This document shows, one piece after another, positions 9,872-18,112 of a stretch of DNA of 55,045 nucleotides. A model generated the notes under the pieces. The model saw nothing but the letters and a program-made list of their open reading frames with translations, was not told where the DNA came from and did no database searches. This DNA comes from RGEC01 sp964475595 (GTDB lineage Bacteria; Bacteroidota; Bacteroidia; NS11-12g; UBA955). Numbering within the stretch: the first letter of the stretch is position 1; each line of letters starts with the position of its first letter. Made by a program: the position numbers and the translations under genes. The DNA is taken from assembly GCA_964475595.1 (NCBI GenBank), contig CAYYXG010000019.1, forward strand, positions 1-55,045. Direction: 5' to 3'.

Positions 9872-9879
9872 CAAAAATA
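9872..9879 (-). promoter_or_regulatory. Bacteroidota -7 element of the GH3-murQ run (TATTTTTG)
   Basis: Perfect TAnnTTTG on the minus strand, ending 8 bases before the ATG of the GH3-family gene. The matching upstream TTG box is weak (TTTC at about the right distance). Confidence 0.55.
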
Positions 9880-9941
9880 CGAATTTGTAAAGCATATCGA
9901 AATTATGATGCTTCAGTGAGAAAATAACCGAAATTTGCCCT

Positions 9942-10316
9942 GTGGAAAGCCCCCTGTCGTTAAATGAAGAAATCCGCCTGAAATGGGCCCGGATTATGGA
10001 TTTTTTTGAAAAACAATTCGATAAAAAACCCGACCTCAATGCCATTCTTTTTCTAATAGGCATCAGAGAATTGGGAGAATTGCCGGAAAAAAAATTCACC
10101 AAGGAAGAAAAAACCTATTTGATGCACATGGCCAACTGCAAACTCTTCAGCTATTCCGGTTATTATCAAATGAATGGTGTTGACAATAAAGGGTGGCCTG
10201 TTTGGGAAAATCTGAAACCACTGCCCAACCTCACCCTATTTGAACAGGAAAACATTCTCAGACAACACATTATCGAATATTTTGAAAAGGAAGAAATAAT
10301 CAACTTTAACCTATGA
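9942..10316 (+). CDS. Conserved hypothetical protein (124 aa)
   Basis: I do not recognise a named domain. The protein is mostly helical and charged, with an N-terminal helix (RLKWARIMDFFEKQF), a hydrophobic helix AILFLIGIRELGEL, a stretch LMHMANCKLFSYSGYYQ, and a C-terminal amphipathic helix. There is no signal peptide and no membrane segment, so it is probably cytoplasmic. The start is GTG at 9942: the only in-frame choice before codon 19, preceded by GAAATTTG, a near match to the -7 promoter element, just 4 bases upstream. Its stop overlaps the start of the cyclophilin gene by 4 bases, so the two are coupled. Coding character is good, and the overlap argues strongly that the gene is real. 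Confidence 0.8.
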   Translation: MESPLSLNEEIRLKWARIMDFFEKQFDKKPDLNAILFLIGIRELGELPEKKFTKEEKTYLMHMANCKLFSYSGYYQMNGVDNKGWPVWENLKPLPNLTLFEQENILRQHIIEYFEKEEIINFNL

Positions 10317-11200
10317 AACTATACATTGCAGTTACCGCTTGCCTGCTGATTACGCTCATGGCATGTCAGCCCAAAGGAAGCGCAACAGATCAAGTGGACA
10401 GCACCCGAAAGGCACTTACTGAAAACTACCGGCCGCTGGCACCCGACACTGCCGGCATGGCAAAATTTACCCGTGTAGAAATAATTACCAACCTGGGCAA
10501 TATAGAGCTGGCTTTGTTTGATGCCACCCCAAAACACAGGGACAACTTTTTAAAATTGGTTCGCAGCGGTTTTTATGAAGGAACACTTTTTCACCGAATC
10601 ATCAAAGAATTTATGGTCCAAGGTGGCGATCCTGACTCTAAAAAGGCCGCGCCCGGCGATATGCTGGGACAGGGTGGTCCGGGTTATACCCTAGACGCTG
10701 AAATCTTAGATACCCTATATCATTTTAAAGGTGCACTGGCAGCAGCCAGACAGGGCGATGAAGTGAACCCCGAAAGAAAAAGTTCAGGCAGCCAGTTTTA
10801 TATAGTGAGCGGAAAGCCGGTAAACACGGCCGAAATGAAGGACGTGCTTCGCCAAAAAGCTTTTATGAAGTTTATGCAAGACCCTGAAAACATTTCCTAT
10901 CAAATGCGCTATCAGGTAGCCACTCAAAGACAGGATGGAGCTGCTTTGCAGGACTTGCAGAACGAACTGGATCAAAAAGTTGGACCGATGGTTGATTCCC
11001 TTTACCAGAAAATGCCTGAGCGCGTCAAACAAATTTATGCAACCTGGGGCGGATCGCCTTTTCTGGACCGCGATTACACCGTGTTTGGATTTGTAATCAA
11101 AGGGTATGATGTACTGAATGCCATGCAAAACACCGAAACAGGCAACGGCGACAGACCGACTCAAGATATTCGTATCAAATCTATGCGGATTTTACCCTGA
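10313..11200 (+). CDS. Peptidylprolyl isomerase, cyclophilin-type lipoprotein
   Basis: 295 residues. The N-terminus is a lipoprotein signal ending in LMAC (Cys 19 would be lipidated). The cyclophilin domain begins around residue 45 (ITNLGNIELALFD) and shows GTLFHRIIKEFMVQGGDP, the conserved FHR and FMVQGGD catalytic-core motifs; GSQFYIV and VFGFVIKGYDVL complete the domain. An insert of about 70 charged residues (roughly 165-235) separates the last two motifs, as in many Bacteroidota cyclophilins. The expected role is prolyl cis-trans isomerisation of envelope proteins in the periplasm, anchored to a membrane. Confidence 0.92.
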   Translation: MKLYIAVTACLLITLMACQPKGSATDQVDSTRKALTENYRPLAPDTAGMAKFTRVEIITNLGNIELALFDATPKHRDNFLKLVRSGFYEGTLFHRIIKEFMVQGGDPDSKKAAPGDMLGQGGPGYTLDAEILDTLYHFKGALAAARQGDEVNPERKSSGSQFYIVSGKPVNTAEMKDVLRQKAFMKFMQDPENISYQMRYQVATQRQDGAALQDLQNELDQKVGPMVDSLYQKMPERVKQIYATWGGSPFLDRDYTVFGFVIKGYDVLNAMQNTETGNGDRPTQDIRIKSMRILP

Positions 11201-11204
11201 AAAC

Positions 11205-11235
11205 TTGCACAATTCAAAAATTTATCGTATATTTG
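11205..11235 (+). promoter_or_regulatory. Promoter of rimP-nusA (TTG-N20-TATATTTG)
   Basis: TTG at 11205-11207, a 20-base spacer, then TATATTTG at 11228-11235: an exact Bacteroidota promoter. It lies just after the cyclophilin stop and about 65 bases before rimP, with a terminator-like hairpin in between. Confidence 0.75.
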
Positions 11236-11261
11236 CATCACTTTCCTAAAACAAATAACGG

Positions 11262-11296
11262 AAGGGGACAAGCCAAAAGCAGTCCCCTTTTTTATT
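11262..11296 (+). terminator. Terminator-like hairpin in the rimP leader
   Basis: An 8-bp perfect stem, AAGGGGAC (11262-11269) with GTCCCCTT (11282-11289), a 12-base loop, then a run of six T. It ends about 5 bases before the rimP ATG and lies downstream of the rimP promoter. It could terminate the cyclophilin transcript, act as an attenuator for rimP-nusA, or both. Confidence 0.8.
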
Positions 11297-11300
11297 GACT

Positions 11301-11765
11301 ATGGCAAATTTGGAAACCAAACTCAAAACACTCGTGGAGCAGGAAGCCACTGCTTTCGATTTGTTTTTGGTTGCCCACAGCGGCAGCCCTGCGGGTTTCT
11401 ACCGTTTTTACATAGATGGTCAGGAACCTGTTACCATGAACCGCCTGTCTGCTTTCACACGCCACATTTCTCAAAAAATTGATGAGGGAGATTTTGGCGA
11501 CCGTAAGTTTACTTTCGAAATTTCAACCCCCGGGGCGGACAAACCCTTATCCGATATCAGACAACTGCCTAAACATTGTGGAAGAACCCTGGAAATTGAA
11601 ACCACAGAAGGCGTTAAAATGGATGCTAAACTTATTGCCGTAGATGGCAATCAACTCCAATTAGAAGAGCTAATTCCCCTCAAAGGCAAAAAAATTGAGA
11701 CCAGACCGTTAACACTGGACTGGGATAATATAAAAAGTGCAACAATAAAAATAACTTTCAACTGA
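11301..11765 (+). CDS. rimP: Ribosome maturation factor RimP
   Basis: 154 residues from ATG 11301; a TTG two codons earlier lies in the T-run of the upstream hairpin and is less likely. The fold is the two-domain RimP type: the N-terminal alpha/beta domain includes FDLFLVAHSG and the FEISTPGADKPL motif (family S-PG--RPL), and the C-terminal SH3-like domain ends in DNIKSATIKI. RimP assists maturation of the 30S subunit. Its position immediately before nusA and infB is the conserved order across bacteria. One base separates its stop from the nusA ATG. Confidence 0.93.
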   Translation: MANLETKLKTLVEQEATAFDLFLVAHSGSPAGFYRFYIDGQEPVTMNRLSAFTRHISQKIDEGDFGDRKFTFEISTPGADKPLSDIRQLPKHCGRTLEIETTEGVKMDAKLIAVDGNQLQLEELIPLKGKKIETRPLTLDWDNIKSATIKITFN

Positions 11766-11766
11766 T

Positions 11767-13032
11767 ATGAGCAAAGCCAAAACTAAAGAGCTGGGCATGA
11801 GCCTGATTGACAGTTTCTCTGAGTTCAAGGAATTCAAGAACATTGACAGGGCCACCATGATGCGTGTACTGGAAGACGTGTTCCGTAGCATATTGCGCAA
11901 AAAATACGGTCCCGAAGCCAATTTTGACATTATCATCAACATCGAAACCGGTGACATTGAAATGTACCATCTGCGCCTGATTGTGGAAGAAGGTGAAGTG
12001 GAAGACCCCAACCTGCAAATTAGCGTGAGCGAAGCACAGCAGCTGGAACCTGATTATGCAGTGGGCGAGGATTGCATTCAGCAGGTATTTCTGGACGACT
12101 TCGGTCGGCGCAGTATACTCAATGCCCGTCAAACCCTGATGAGTAGAATTATTGAACTTGAAAAAGATGAACTATTCCGCAAATACAAAGACAAACGCGG
12201 CGAAATTCTGAGCGGTGAGGTATACAACGTATGGAAACGCGAAATCATGGTGCTGGATGATGAAGGAAATGAACTGGTTCTTCCCAAAGAACACATGATT
12301 CCCCGCGACATGTACAAAAAAGGAGATACCTTGCGTGCCGTTATCCACGAAGTGAATATGGATAAAGGGGCACCCCGTATCATTCTTTCCCGCACAAGTC
12401 CTGAATTTCTGGAACGTTTATTCGAACTGGAAGTGCCTGAAATTCTGGATGGACTCATCACTATTAAAAAGATTGTACGAGAGCCCGGTGAACGCGCGAA
12501 AGTGGCAGTAGAAAGCTACGATGACCGCATCGATCCGGTGGGTGCATGTGTAGGTGTAAAAGGTGCCCGTATTCACGGCATTGTTCGCGAATTGCGCAAT
12601 GAAAACATTGACGTAATTAACTACACCACCAACCTATCTCTCTTTATTCAGCGTGCATTGCAACCGGCAAAAATCACCCGTATGGAACTGGATGATGTGA
12701 ACAAAAAAGCCGATGTATTCCTGGATGCTGATCAAGTTTCACTGGCCATCGGCAAGGGTGGGCACAACATCAAGCTGGCGGGTAAATTATCCGGATACCA
12801 AATTGAAGTTTACCGTGTAAATGTTGAAATCCAGGATGAGGATGATGTGGAATTGGATGAATTCTTGGATGAAATCGATGCTTGGATTATCGATGAATTC
12901 AAGAAAATTGGATTGGACTCTGCACGCTCGGTGCTGAGAGCCAGCAGCGAGGATCTCATTCGCCGCACTGAATTGGAAGAAGAAACTATTCAGCAGGTGA
13001 AAGACATCCTAAAGGCTGAATTTGAAGACTGA
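11767..13032 (+). CDS. nusA: Transcription termination/antitermination factor NusA
   Basis: 421 residues, typical of Bacteroidota NusA, which lacks the extra acidic repeats of E. coli. In order: an N-terminal RNA-polymerase-binding domain (LIDSFSEFKEFKNI), an S1 domain at roughly 135-200 (GEILSGEVYNVWKREIM), and KH domains with DPVGACVGVKGARIHGIV and VSLAIGKGGHNIKLA (GxxG motifs), followed by an acidic tail and a helix-hairpin C-terminus. NusA binds RNA polymerase and modulates pausing and termination. In E. coli it regulates its own operon by termination in the leader, which makes the hairpin at 11262-11296 notable. It is followed by a 194-base spacer before infB. Confidence 0.96.
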   Translation: MSKAKTKELGMSLIDSFSEFKEFKNIDRATMMRVLEDVFRSILRKKYGPEANFDIIINIETGDIEMYHLRLIVEEGEVEDPNLQISVSEAQQLEPDYAVGEDCIQQVFLDDFGRRSILNARQTLMSRIIELEKDELFRKYKDKRGEILSGEVYNVWKREIMVLDDEGNELVLPKEHMIPRDMYKKGDTLRAVIHEVNMDKGAPRIILSRTSPEFLERLFELEVPEILDGLITIKKIVREPGERAKVAVESYDDRIDPVGACVGVKGARIHGIVRELRNENIDVINYTTNLSLFIQRALQPAKITRMELDDVNKKADVFLDADQVSLAIGKGGHNIKLAGKLSGYQIEVYRVNVEIQDEDDVELDEFLDEIDAWIIDEFKKIGLDSARSVLRASSEDLIRRTELEEETIQQVKDILKAEFED

Positions 13033-13185
13033 CAGGTGAGGATGCTTTTCATTCCATGAAAAATATCGTCGCCACAGCGGTGGAAATATGCAAAGCAATG
13101 CCGCATATAGCCGCCGACATAGCGAATAAACAGGTTTAGTTCCGCCGGCCCGCATGCCGTCGGAAACAATCCTGGATATTCCGAA

Positions 13186-13216
13186 TTGGCATTGCAGAGG
13201 ATAAAACGTAAATTTG
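13186..13216 (+). promoter_or_regulatory. Promoter of infB (TTG-N20-TAAATTTG)
   Basis: TTG at 13186-13188, 20 bases, then TAAATTTG at 13209-13216, 10 bases before the infB ATG. The nusA-infB spacer (13033-13226) otherwise holds no open frame that looks coding; it includes a weak CCAC/GTGG hairpin near 13072. infB can probably be transcribed independently of nusA. Confidence 0.72.
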
Positions 13217-13226
13217 AAAACCAAAC

Positions 13227-15935
13227 ATGGCGGAATACCGTTTAGCTAAAGTTGCCAGCGAGCTCAATCGCAGTTATCAGATTCTGGCTGAAACCCTGAA
13301 AGGAAAGGGTTTTAGTGTAGAAGCAAAACTTACTACCAAAATAACCGAGGAAATGTACCAGGTGCTGGTGCAGGAATTTGCCGCGGACAAAAGTGCCCGT
13401 GAAGAGGCCAACAAACTCAAATCCAGTAGGGATGCAAAACCCACCCCTCCCCCTCCTGTAGCAAAAGCACCCATAACCAAACCGGAAGAACCCGAACCGG
13501 TTACCCCTCCGCCTGCAAAGCAGGAAGTCGTTACCGCTGCACCGGTTGAAGAAACCGAAAAAATTGAAGCCCGTAAAGAAGAATTAAGCGGACCTAAAAT
13601 TTTGGGCAAAATTGATATTGCACCTAAAAAGGGTAAATCTGTCAAAAACGAAGAAAAAACTACCGAAAAAAAGGTTGAAGCCAAAGTTGAAACGCCCACT
13701 GTGGTGGAAACCGAAAAACTGCCTGAACCTGAAGTGAAGGCGGTGCCTGAGATAATCGCAGAAGAAACCGAAGAAGAGGTAGAAAAGGTAGAAACCAAAT
13801 TTGAAAAACTATCCGGACCCAAAGTGCTTGGCAAAATCAATCTTCCCAAAGATTCACCCAGTGGGGTAAAAAATCTGGCGGACGAAGCCCGGGACGAACT
13901 CAGGGAAAAACGCAAGCGCAAACGCAAAAAAGTAGGCGGCGAAAAAGTTGCCGTTCAGGATAAAATCAGGGAAGAAGAACGCATTGCCAAGGAAAAGGAA
14001 AAAAGCACCGATCCAAAAGCTGAAATTTCGCAAAAAGATGTCCGTAGCAAAGTAAAAACCACCATGGGCAAAATGGGTGGTGCAGGACAGACTCGCGGCC
14101 TGAAACAAAAACTCAAAACCCAGCGCAAAGAAGCCCGTGCCTTCGAACGCATGGAGGAAAGAGATCGCCTTGAAAAAGAAAGTAAAATCATTAAGGTTAC
14201 GGAATTCCTCACTGCCAATGACCTTGCCAGTCTCATGAACATGGCAGTAACGAAAGTAATATCGGCCTGTTTCACTCTGGGCATGATGGTGAGTATCAAC
14301 CAGCGTCTCGACGCAGAAACCATTCAGCTGGTGGCCGGAGATTTTGGATTTGAAGTGGAATTCGTAGATGCAGAAGCGCAGCTGGAGGTAGAAGAGGATG
14401 AAAATGATGCACCGGAAGACCTGAAACACCGACCTCCCATTGTAACCGTGATGGGTCACGTGGACCATGGAAAAACCTCGCTGCTGGATTATGTGCGAAA
14501 AGCCAACGTAATTGCCGGTGAAGCCGGGGGCATTACCCAGCACATCGGTGCCTATGAGGTAACCCTGGCAGACAACCGTAAAATTACCTTTTTAGATACA
14601 CCCGGTCACGAGGCATTTACCGCCATGCGTGCAAGAGGTGCCAAAGTTACCGATATTGCCATTATTGTAATTGCGGCCGACGACAGCGTGATGCCACAGA
14701 CCAAAGAAGCCATTGCACACGCACAGGCAGCCGGCGTACCTATGGTGTTCGCCTTTAATAAAATTGATAAAGAAGGTGCCAATGCCGATAAAATACGCGA
14801 ACAGCTAGCAGGCATGAATATTCTGGTGGAAGATTGGGGAGGAAAATTCCAGTGCCAGGAAATTTCGGCTAAAAAAGGCCTGAACGTAGATAAACTGCTG
14901 GAAAAAGTGCTGCTGGAAGCAGAAATCATGGAGCTTAAAGCCAACCCCAAGCGGAAAGCCAAAGGCACGGTGATTGAGGCCACCATGGAAAAAGGCCGTG
15001 GTATTGTATGCAGTATGCTGGTACAAACCGGCACGCTGCGTGTGGGCGACAACTTGGTTGCAGGCCCTCACTATGCCAAAGTACGCGCTCTTTTCAACGA
15101 ACGTGGCAATAAAATAGATTTTGCTCCGCCAAGCACTCCGGTAAAGATGCTGGGCTTTAGTGAAAACCCCACTGCGGGTGACGTTTGGGTGGTAATGGCC
15201 GAAGAGAGTGAAGCCAAAGAACTGGCCACCAAGCGCATGCAACTGGTGCGTGAGCAAGGCATTAGAACCAAACGCCACATTACCCTCGATGAAATTGGGC
15301 GCCGTCTGGCCATTGGTAACTTTATGGAACTGAAAATCATTGTTAAAGGTGACGTGGATGGTTCGGTAGAGGCCCTTTCCGACGCCCTGCTGAAACTCAG
15401 CACCGAAGAGGTGATGGTTTCGGTAATACACAGCGGTGTGGGTCAGATTTCAGAAAGCGATGTATTGCTGGCTTCTGCTTCCGATGCCATTATTGTGGGC
15501 TTCCAGGTGAGGCCGAGCGCCAAGGCGCGTCAGCTGGCCGAACAGGAAGAAATCGACATCCGCCACTACTCCGTAATTTATCAGGCCATAGAAGAGGTGA
15601 AAAGCGCCATGGAAGGCATGCTTAGTCCTGAAGTGGTTGAGAAAATCGTGGGTAATGTGGAAGTTCGCGAGGTATTCAAAATCAGCAAAGTGGGCAGCGT
15701 AGCCGGTTGTATGGTTACCGATGGAAAAGTAGAGCGCAAAAACAAAATACGCGTTATCCGCGATGGTGTGGTCATTCATACCGGCGAACTGGCGTCGCTG
15801 AAACGCTTCAAGGATGACGTGAAAGAGGTCTTGCGCGGCTTTGAATGCGGTCTGCAGATCGAACGCTTCAATGACATTGAAGTAGGCGATTATCTGGAGG
15901 TATACACTGAAGAGCAGGTAAAGCGCACATTGTAA
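13227..15935 (+). CDS. infB: Translation initiation factor IF-2
   Basis: 902 residues. The N-terminal 370 residues are low-complexity and charged (K/E/P/V-rich), with two copies of a short motif, LSGPKILGKI near 124 and LSGPKVLGKI near 200, separated by acidic spacers. The conserved core starts near 390. The G domain has G1 GHVDHGKT, G2 GITQHIGAY, G3 DTPGHEAF, G4 NKID and the G5 SAKKG region. Domains II-IV follow to a standard C-terminus. IF-2 places fMet-tRNA in the 30S P site and promotes subunit joining. It is followed after 9 bases by a small lipoprotein frame. Confidence 0.97.
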   Translation: MAEYRLAKVASELNRSYQILAETLKGKGFSVEAKLTTKITEEMYQVLVQEFAADKSAREEANKLKSSRDAKPTPPPPVAKAPITKPEEPEPVTPPPAKQEVVTAAPVEETEKIEARKEELSGPKILGKIDIAPKKGKSVKNEEKTTEKKVEAKVETPTVVETEKLPEPEVKAVPEIIAEETEEEVEKVETKFEKLSGPKVLGKINLPKDSPSGVKNLADEARDELREKRKRKRKKVGGEKVAVQDKIREEERIAKEKEKSTDPKAEISQKDVRSKVKTTMGKMGGAGQTRGLKQKLKTQRKEARAFERMEERDRLEKESKIIKVTEFLTANDLASLMNMAVTKVISACFTLGMMVSINQRLDAETIQLVAGDFGFEVEFVDAEAQLEVEEDENDAPEDLKHRPPIVTVMGHVDHGKTSLLDYVRKANVIAGEAGGITQHIGAYEVTLADNRKITFLDTPGHEAFTAMRARGAKVTDIAIIVIAADDSVMPQTKEAIAHAQAAGVPMVFAFNKIDKEGANADKIREQLAGMNILVEDWGGKFQCQEISAKKGLNVDKLLEKVLLEAEIMELKANPKRKAKGTVIEATMEKGRGIVCSMLVQTGTLRVGDNLVAGPHYAKVRALFNERGNKIDFAPPSTPVKMLGFSENPTAGDVWVVMAEESEAKELATKRMQLVREQGIRTKRHITLDEIGRRLAIGNFMELKIIVKGDVDGSVEALSDALLKLSTEEVMVSVIHSGVGQISESDVLLASASDAIIVGFQVRPSAKARQLAEQEEIDIRHYSVIYQAIEEVKSAMEGMLSPEVVEKIVGNVEVREVFKISKVGSVAGCMVTDGKVERKNKIRVIRDGVVIHTGELASLKRFKDDVKEVLRGFECGLQIERFNDIEVGDYLEVYTEEQVKRTL

Positions 15936-15944
15936 CGCTGCAAG

Positions 15945-16463
15945 ATGCGTTTAATACCTCTTTCGGCTTTTTTAGCTGTGGGATTGCTGTCCGGTTGTAT
16001 TTGTGATGGCCCTGCGAGTATTCAGTTTGTGACCGGAATAAACCAGGTATATTTTGCAGATTCGATTGCCAACATTAACGAATCGGTTATACAATTTACC
16101 TACGAGGTAGAAAATAATAGCGAGCGCAATTCAAGGAAAAAATCAGGGTGTATTGGCTACAGAAAAGAACTGGAATTCAGTGTACGTACTTTTGTGCTTT
16201 CAGATAGTGTAAAAGTAACCTGCAACAAAGATTGACCGGGAACACCTGCCGGGATAAACCTGGAAGGCAATCCATTTGTGTAGGTAATGAAAATAAAAAA
16301 TGCCCCTAATAATGAGGAGCAGCTCAGAACCTATTCTTTTATTTCCAACTGGACGGTGGCTTCATGGCAAAGTATGCCCGACACCGCAGAGCTAACCTTC
16401 CGCTTTAAACTGAACACCGGCGAAATCATCACCAAAAAAAATAAAATCGTATTTGTTAAATAA
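15945..16463 (+). pseudogene. Small lipoprotein frame interrupted by two in-frame stops
   Basis: The first segment (15945-16235, 96 codons) starts with a lipoprotein signal ending in LLSGC and continues as a soluble domain without a recognised family. It stops at TGA (16233-16235). Translation of the same frame continues sensibly for 15 codons (PGTPAGINLEGNPFV), meets TAG (16281-16283), and continues again for about 58 codons (NAPNNEEQLRTYSF, SNWTVASWQ, ELTFRFKL) to TAA at 16461-16463. All three segments are in one frame, so no frameshift is needed. The whole would be a lipoprotein of about 170 residues. I favour a recently decayed gene or sequence errors; stop-codon read-through, or a truncated functional 96-residue protein, is possible. 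The codons begin 9 bases after infB. Confidence 0.6.
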
Positions 16464-16465
16464 AA

Positions 16466-16495
16466 AAGGCCGCTTTGGGCGGCCTTCAAAGGTTT
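16466..16495 (-). terminator. Terminator after the DUF2795 gene
   Basis: An 8-bp perfect stem, AAGGCCGC (16466-16473) and GCGGCCTT (16479-16486), with a 5-base loop. On the minus strand it is followed by a T-run (TTTTTTATTT). It may also stop plus-strand transcription from the lipoprotein frame, although there the T-run is poor. Confidence 0.85.
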
Positions 16496-16508
16496 TCATG
16501 CTCGTAAA

Positions 16509-16730
16509 TTACAACTCGTCCTCGTTGAAGAAATAATCTTCATCGGTAGGATAATCACTCCAGATTTCCTCAATACTTTCGTAGGGTTCGCCGTCATCTT
16601 CCAATTCCTGAAGGTTTTCTATTACCTCCAGCGGTGCGCCGGAACGAATGGCGTAGTCTATGAGTTCGTCTTTGGTAGCAGGCCATGGAGCGTCATCCAG
16701 ATAGCTTACAAGTTCTAATGTCCAGTACAT
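16509..16730 (-). CDS. DUF2795 domain protein (73 aa)
   Basis: 73 residues, strongly acidic (many D and E in the C-terminal half). The sequence pattern YLDDAPWPATKDELIDYAIRS with GAPLEVIENLQEL matches the DUF2795 family, small cytoplasmic proteins common in Bacteroidota and Actinobacteria whose function is unknown. The gene is monocistronic, with its own terminator downstream and an AT-rich region (16731-16902) shared with the divergent O-methyltransferase gene upstream. Confidence 0.85.
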   Translation of the reverse strand: MYWTLELVSYLDDAPWPATKDELIDYAIRSGAPLEVIENLQELEDDGEPYESIEEIWSDYPTDEDYFFNEDEL

Positions 16731-16902
16731 AATTTTGTTAATCCGATTGTCTCGCGAAAGTACACTTTTTTTTGAAATCTCAAAATTTTTTCATTTTTGT
16801 TTAAAAAATCTTTTAAAAACCGATTGAAATAATCGTAATTACTTGATTTTCAGTATTTAAAAGATATGTTAAAATCACTATTTTTAATGCGAACTTTGCC
16901 TC
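16731..16902. promoter_or_regulatory. Divergent promoter region, DUF2795 / O-methyltransferase
   Basis: A 172-base AT-rich spacer. On the plus strand GAACTTTG (16891-16898) is one base off TAnnTTTG and ends 4 bases before the O-methyltransferase ATG. On the minus strand TACTTTCG near 16756 is a weaker match for the DUF2795 gene. No coding frame is seen. Confidence 0.5.
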
Positions 16903-17550
16903 ATGCACCCAGACTGGCAGGATGACCTGCATCAGTATTGTGAAAATCATAGCAGTCCGGAGCCGGAATTGCTCAAAAACCTCACTGCTTACACCTGGCG
17001 GAATACCACCAATCCCCGCATGCTGAGTGGAAAACTGCAAGGCAGGTTTTTATCCATGATTGCTTCATTAATACACGCAAAATGCATCCTGGAAGTTGGA
17101 ACTTTTACCGGATATTCGGCGCTTTGTTTGGCAGAAGGCCTCGCACCCCAAGGAATGCTCCATTGCATAGAAGCCAATGCGGAATTGGCCTGGAAGGCTC
17201 AACAATGGGTAAACAAACACCCTAAAGGCGAACAGATAAAAATTCACATCGGTGAAGCCCTGAATGTTATTCCATCATTGCATATCCAACCTGATTTAAT
17301 TTTTGTGGATGCCGACAAACAACAATATGCCGATTACCTGCATTGCTGTTTGCCGATCTTGAACCAAGGTGGCATTTTGCTGTTTGACAATACCCTTTGG
17401 AGTGGGCGTGTGCTGAATACTGAAGACTGCTTGCATGATGCCGATACCCGCAGTATGCACAATTTCAATCAAATAGTAGCCGAAACTTCAGGCGTTGAAG
17501 TGGTAATGCTTCCATTGAGAGATGGCCTTACCATGGTAAGGAAGAAATAG
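16903..17550 (+). CDS. O-methyltransferase, class I SAM-dependent (PF01596 type)
   Basis: 215 residues, normal for bacterial members of the catechol/caffeoyl-CoA O-methyltransferase family. The SAM-binding motif is ILEVGTFTGYSALCLAEGL near residue 63; the metal and substrate region shows LIFVDADKQQYADYL (the DADK metal-binding Asp) and GGILLFDNTLWSGRV (second metal ligand, DN). The enzyme is cytoplasmic and methylates a hydroxyl with a divalent metal; the substrate is not known. The gene stands alone and faces the MarR gene tail to tail with a 36-base gap. Confidence 0.92.
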   Translation: MHPDWQDDLHQYCENHSSPEPELLKNLTAYTWRNTTNPRMLSGKLQGRFLSMIASLIHAKCILEVGTFTGYSALCLAEGLAPQGMLHCIEANAELAWKAQQWVNKHPKGEQIKIHIGEALNVIPSLHIQPDLIFVDADKQQYADYLHCCLPILNQGGILLFDNTLWSGRVLNTEDCLHDADTRSMHNFNQIVAETSGVEVVMLPLRDGLTMVRKK

Positions 17551-17586
17551 TCATTAAAAAAAATGGTTTTTGCGGTTTTCTGAGAA

Positions 17587-18036
17587 TCAGCCCCTCAGTT
17601 TATCCAATAAATCACTGAGCTGCGTGGCTTCATCATCACCCAGGTGCACCATCATTGGCTCCATATTGTGAACCTCAGGATCTGTCTGTTCCAATACTTT
17701 TAACCCTTTTTCGGTGATGCAAATATTCATTTTACGTCGGTTTACTTCGTCTATGGTTCTGCTTATCAAACCCTGCTTGCACATGCGATCGCAAAGTCTT
17801 GTCAAGTCCGGATTTTTATCCAGCATAACCGCTTTAATTTCTCCGGGATTGGCCGACTTCGGATATTTACCCCTTAAAATGCGAAGAACATTGTATTGCT
17901 GAAGGGTAATGTGATGCGTTTTGATAATTTCTCTTAACCTGGCATGGGCCCAGTTGGCTGTAAAGATGATATTCACCAGCACCTTCTGTTGTGCGGAGGT
18001 AAAACGAGTTTGTTTTATTTCATCTTCCAGTTTCAT
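17587..18036 (-). CDS. MarR-family transcriptional regulator
   Basis: 149 residues from ATG 18036. The frame is open 63 codons further upstream, but that stretch overlaps the start of the divergent kynureninase and is compositionally unlike a MarR protein. The core is a winged helix: LQQYNVLRILRGKYP, then MLDKNPDLTRLCDRMCKQGLI (recognition helix), the wing region RTIDEVNRRKMNICITEKG, and C-terminal dimerisation helices. Only about 76 bases separate its ATG from that of the kynureninase gene, so it probably regulates itself and perhaps the kynureninase. The effector is unknown. Confidence 0.88.
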   Translation of the reverse strand: MKLEDEIKQTRFTSAQQKVLVNIIFTANWAHARLREIIKTHHITLQQYNVLRILRGKYPKSANPGEIKAVMLDKNPDLTRLCDRMCKQGLISRTIDEVNRRKMNICITEKGLKVLEQTDPEVHNMEPMMVHLGDDEATQLSDLLDKLRG

Positions 18037-18099
18037 AATATGACTAAAATTCTTTGCGAGTTTAATGAATTTATGCGAGTCCACAAGCAGGCAACTGCT

Positions 18100-18107
18100 T
18101 AAATTTG
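18100..18107 (+). promoter_or_regulatory. -7 element of kynU (TAAATTTG)
   Basis: Perfect TAnnTTTG, 5 bases before ATG 18113. It lies inside the 5' extension of the longer open frame and so supports the shorter kynureninase start. The transcript would be nearly leaderless. Confidence 0.55.
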
Positions 18108-18112
18108 CCGCC

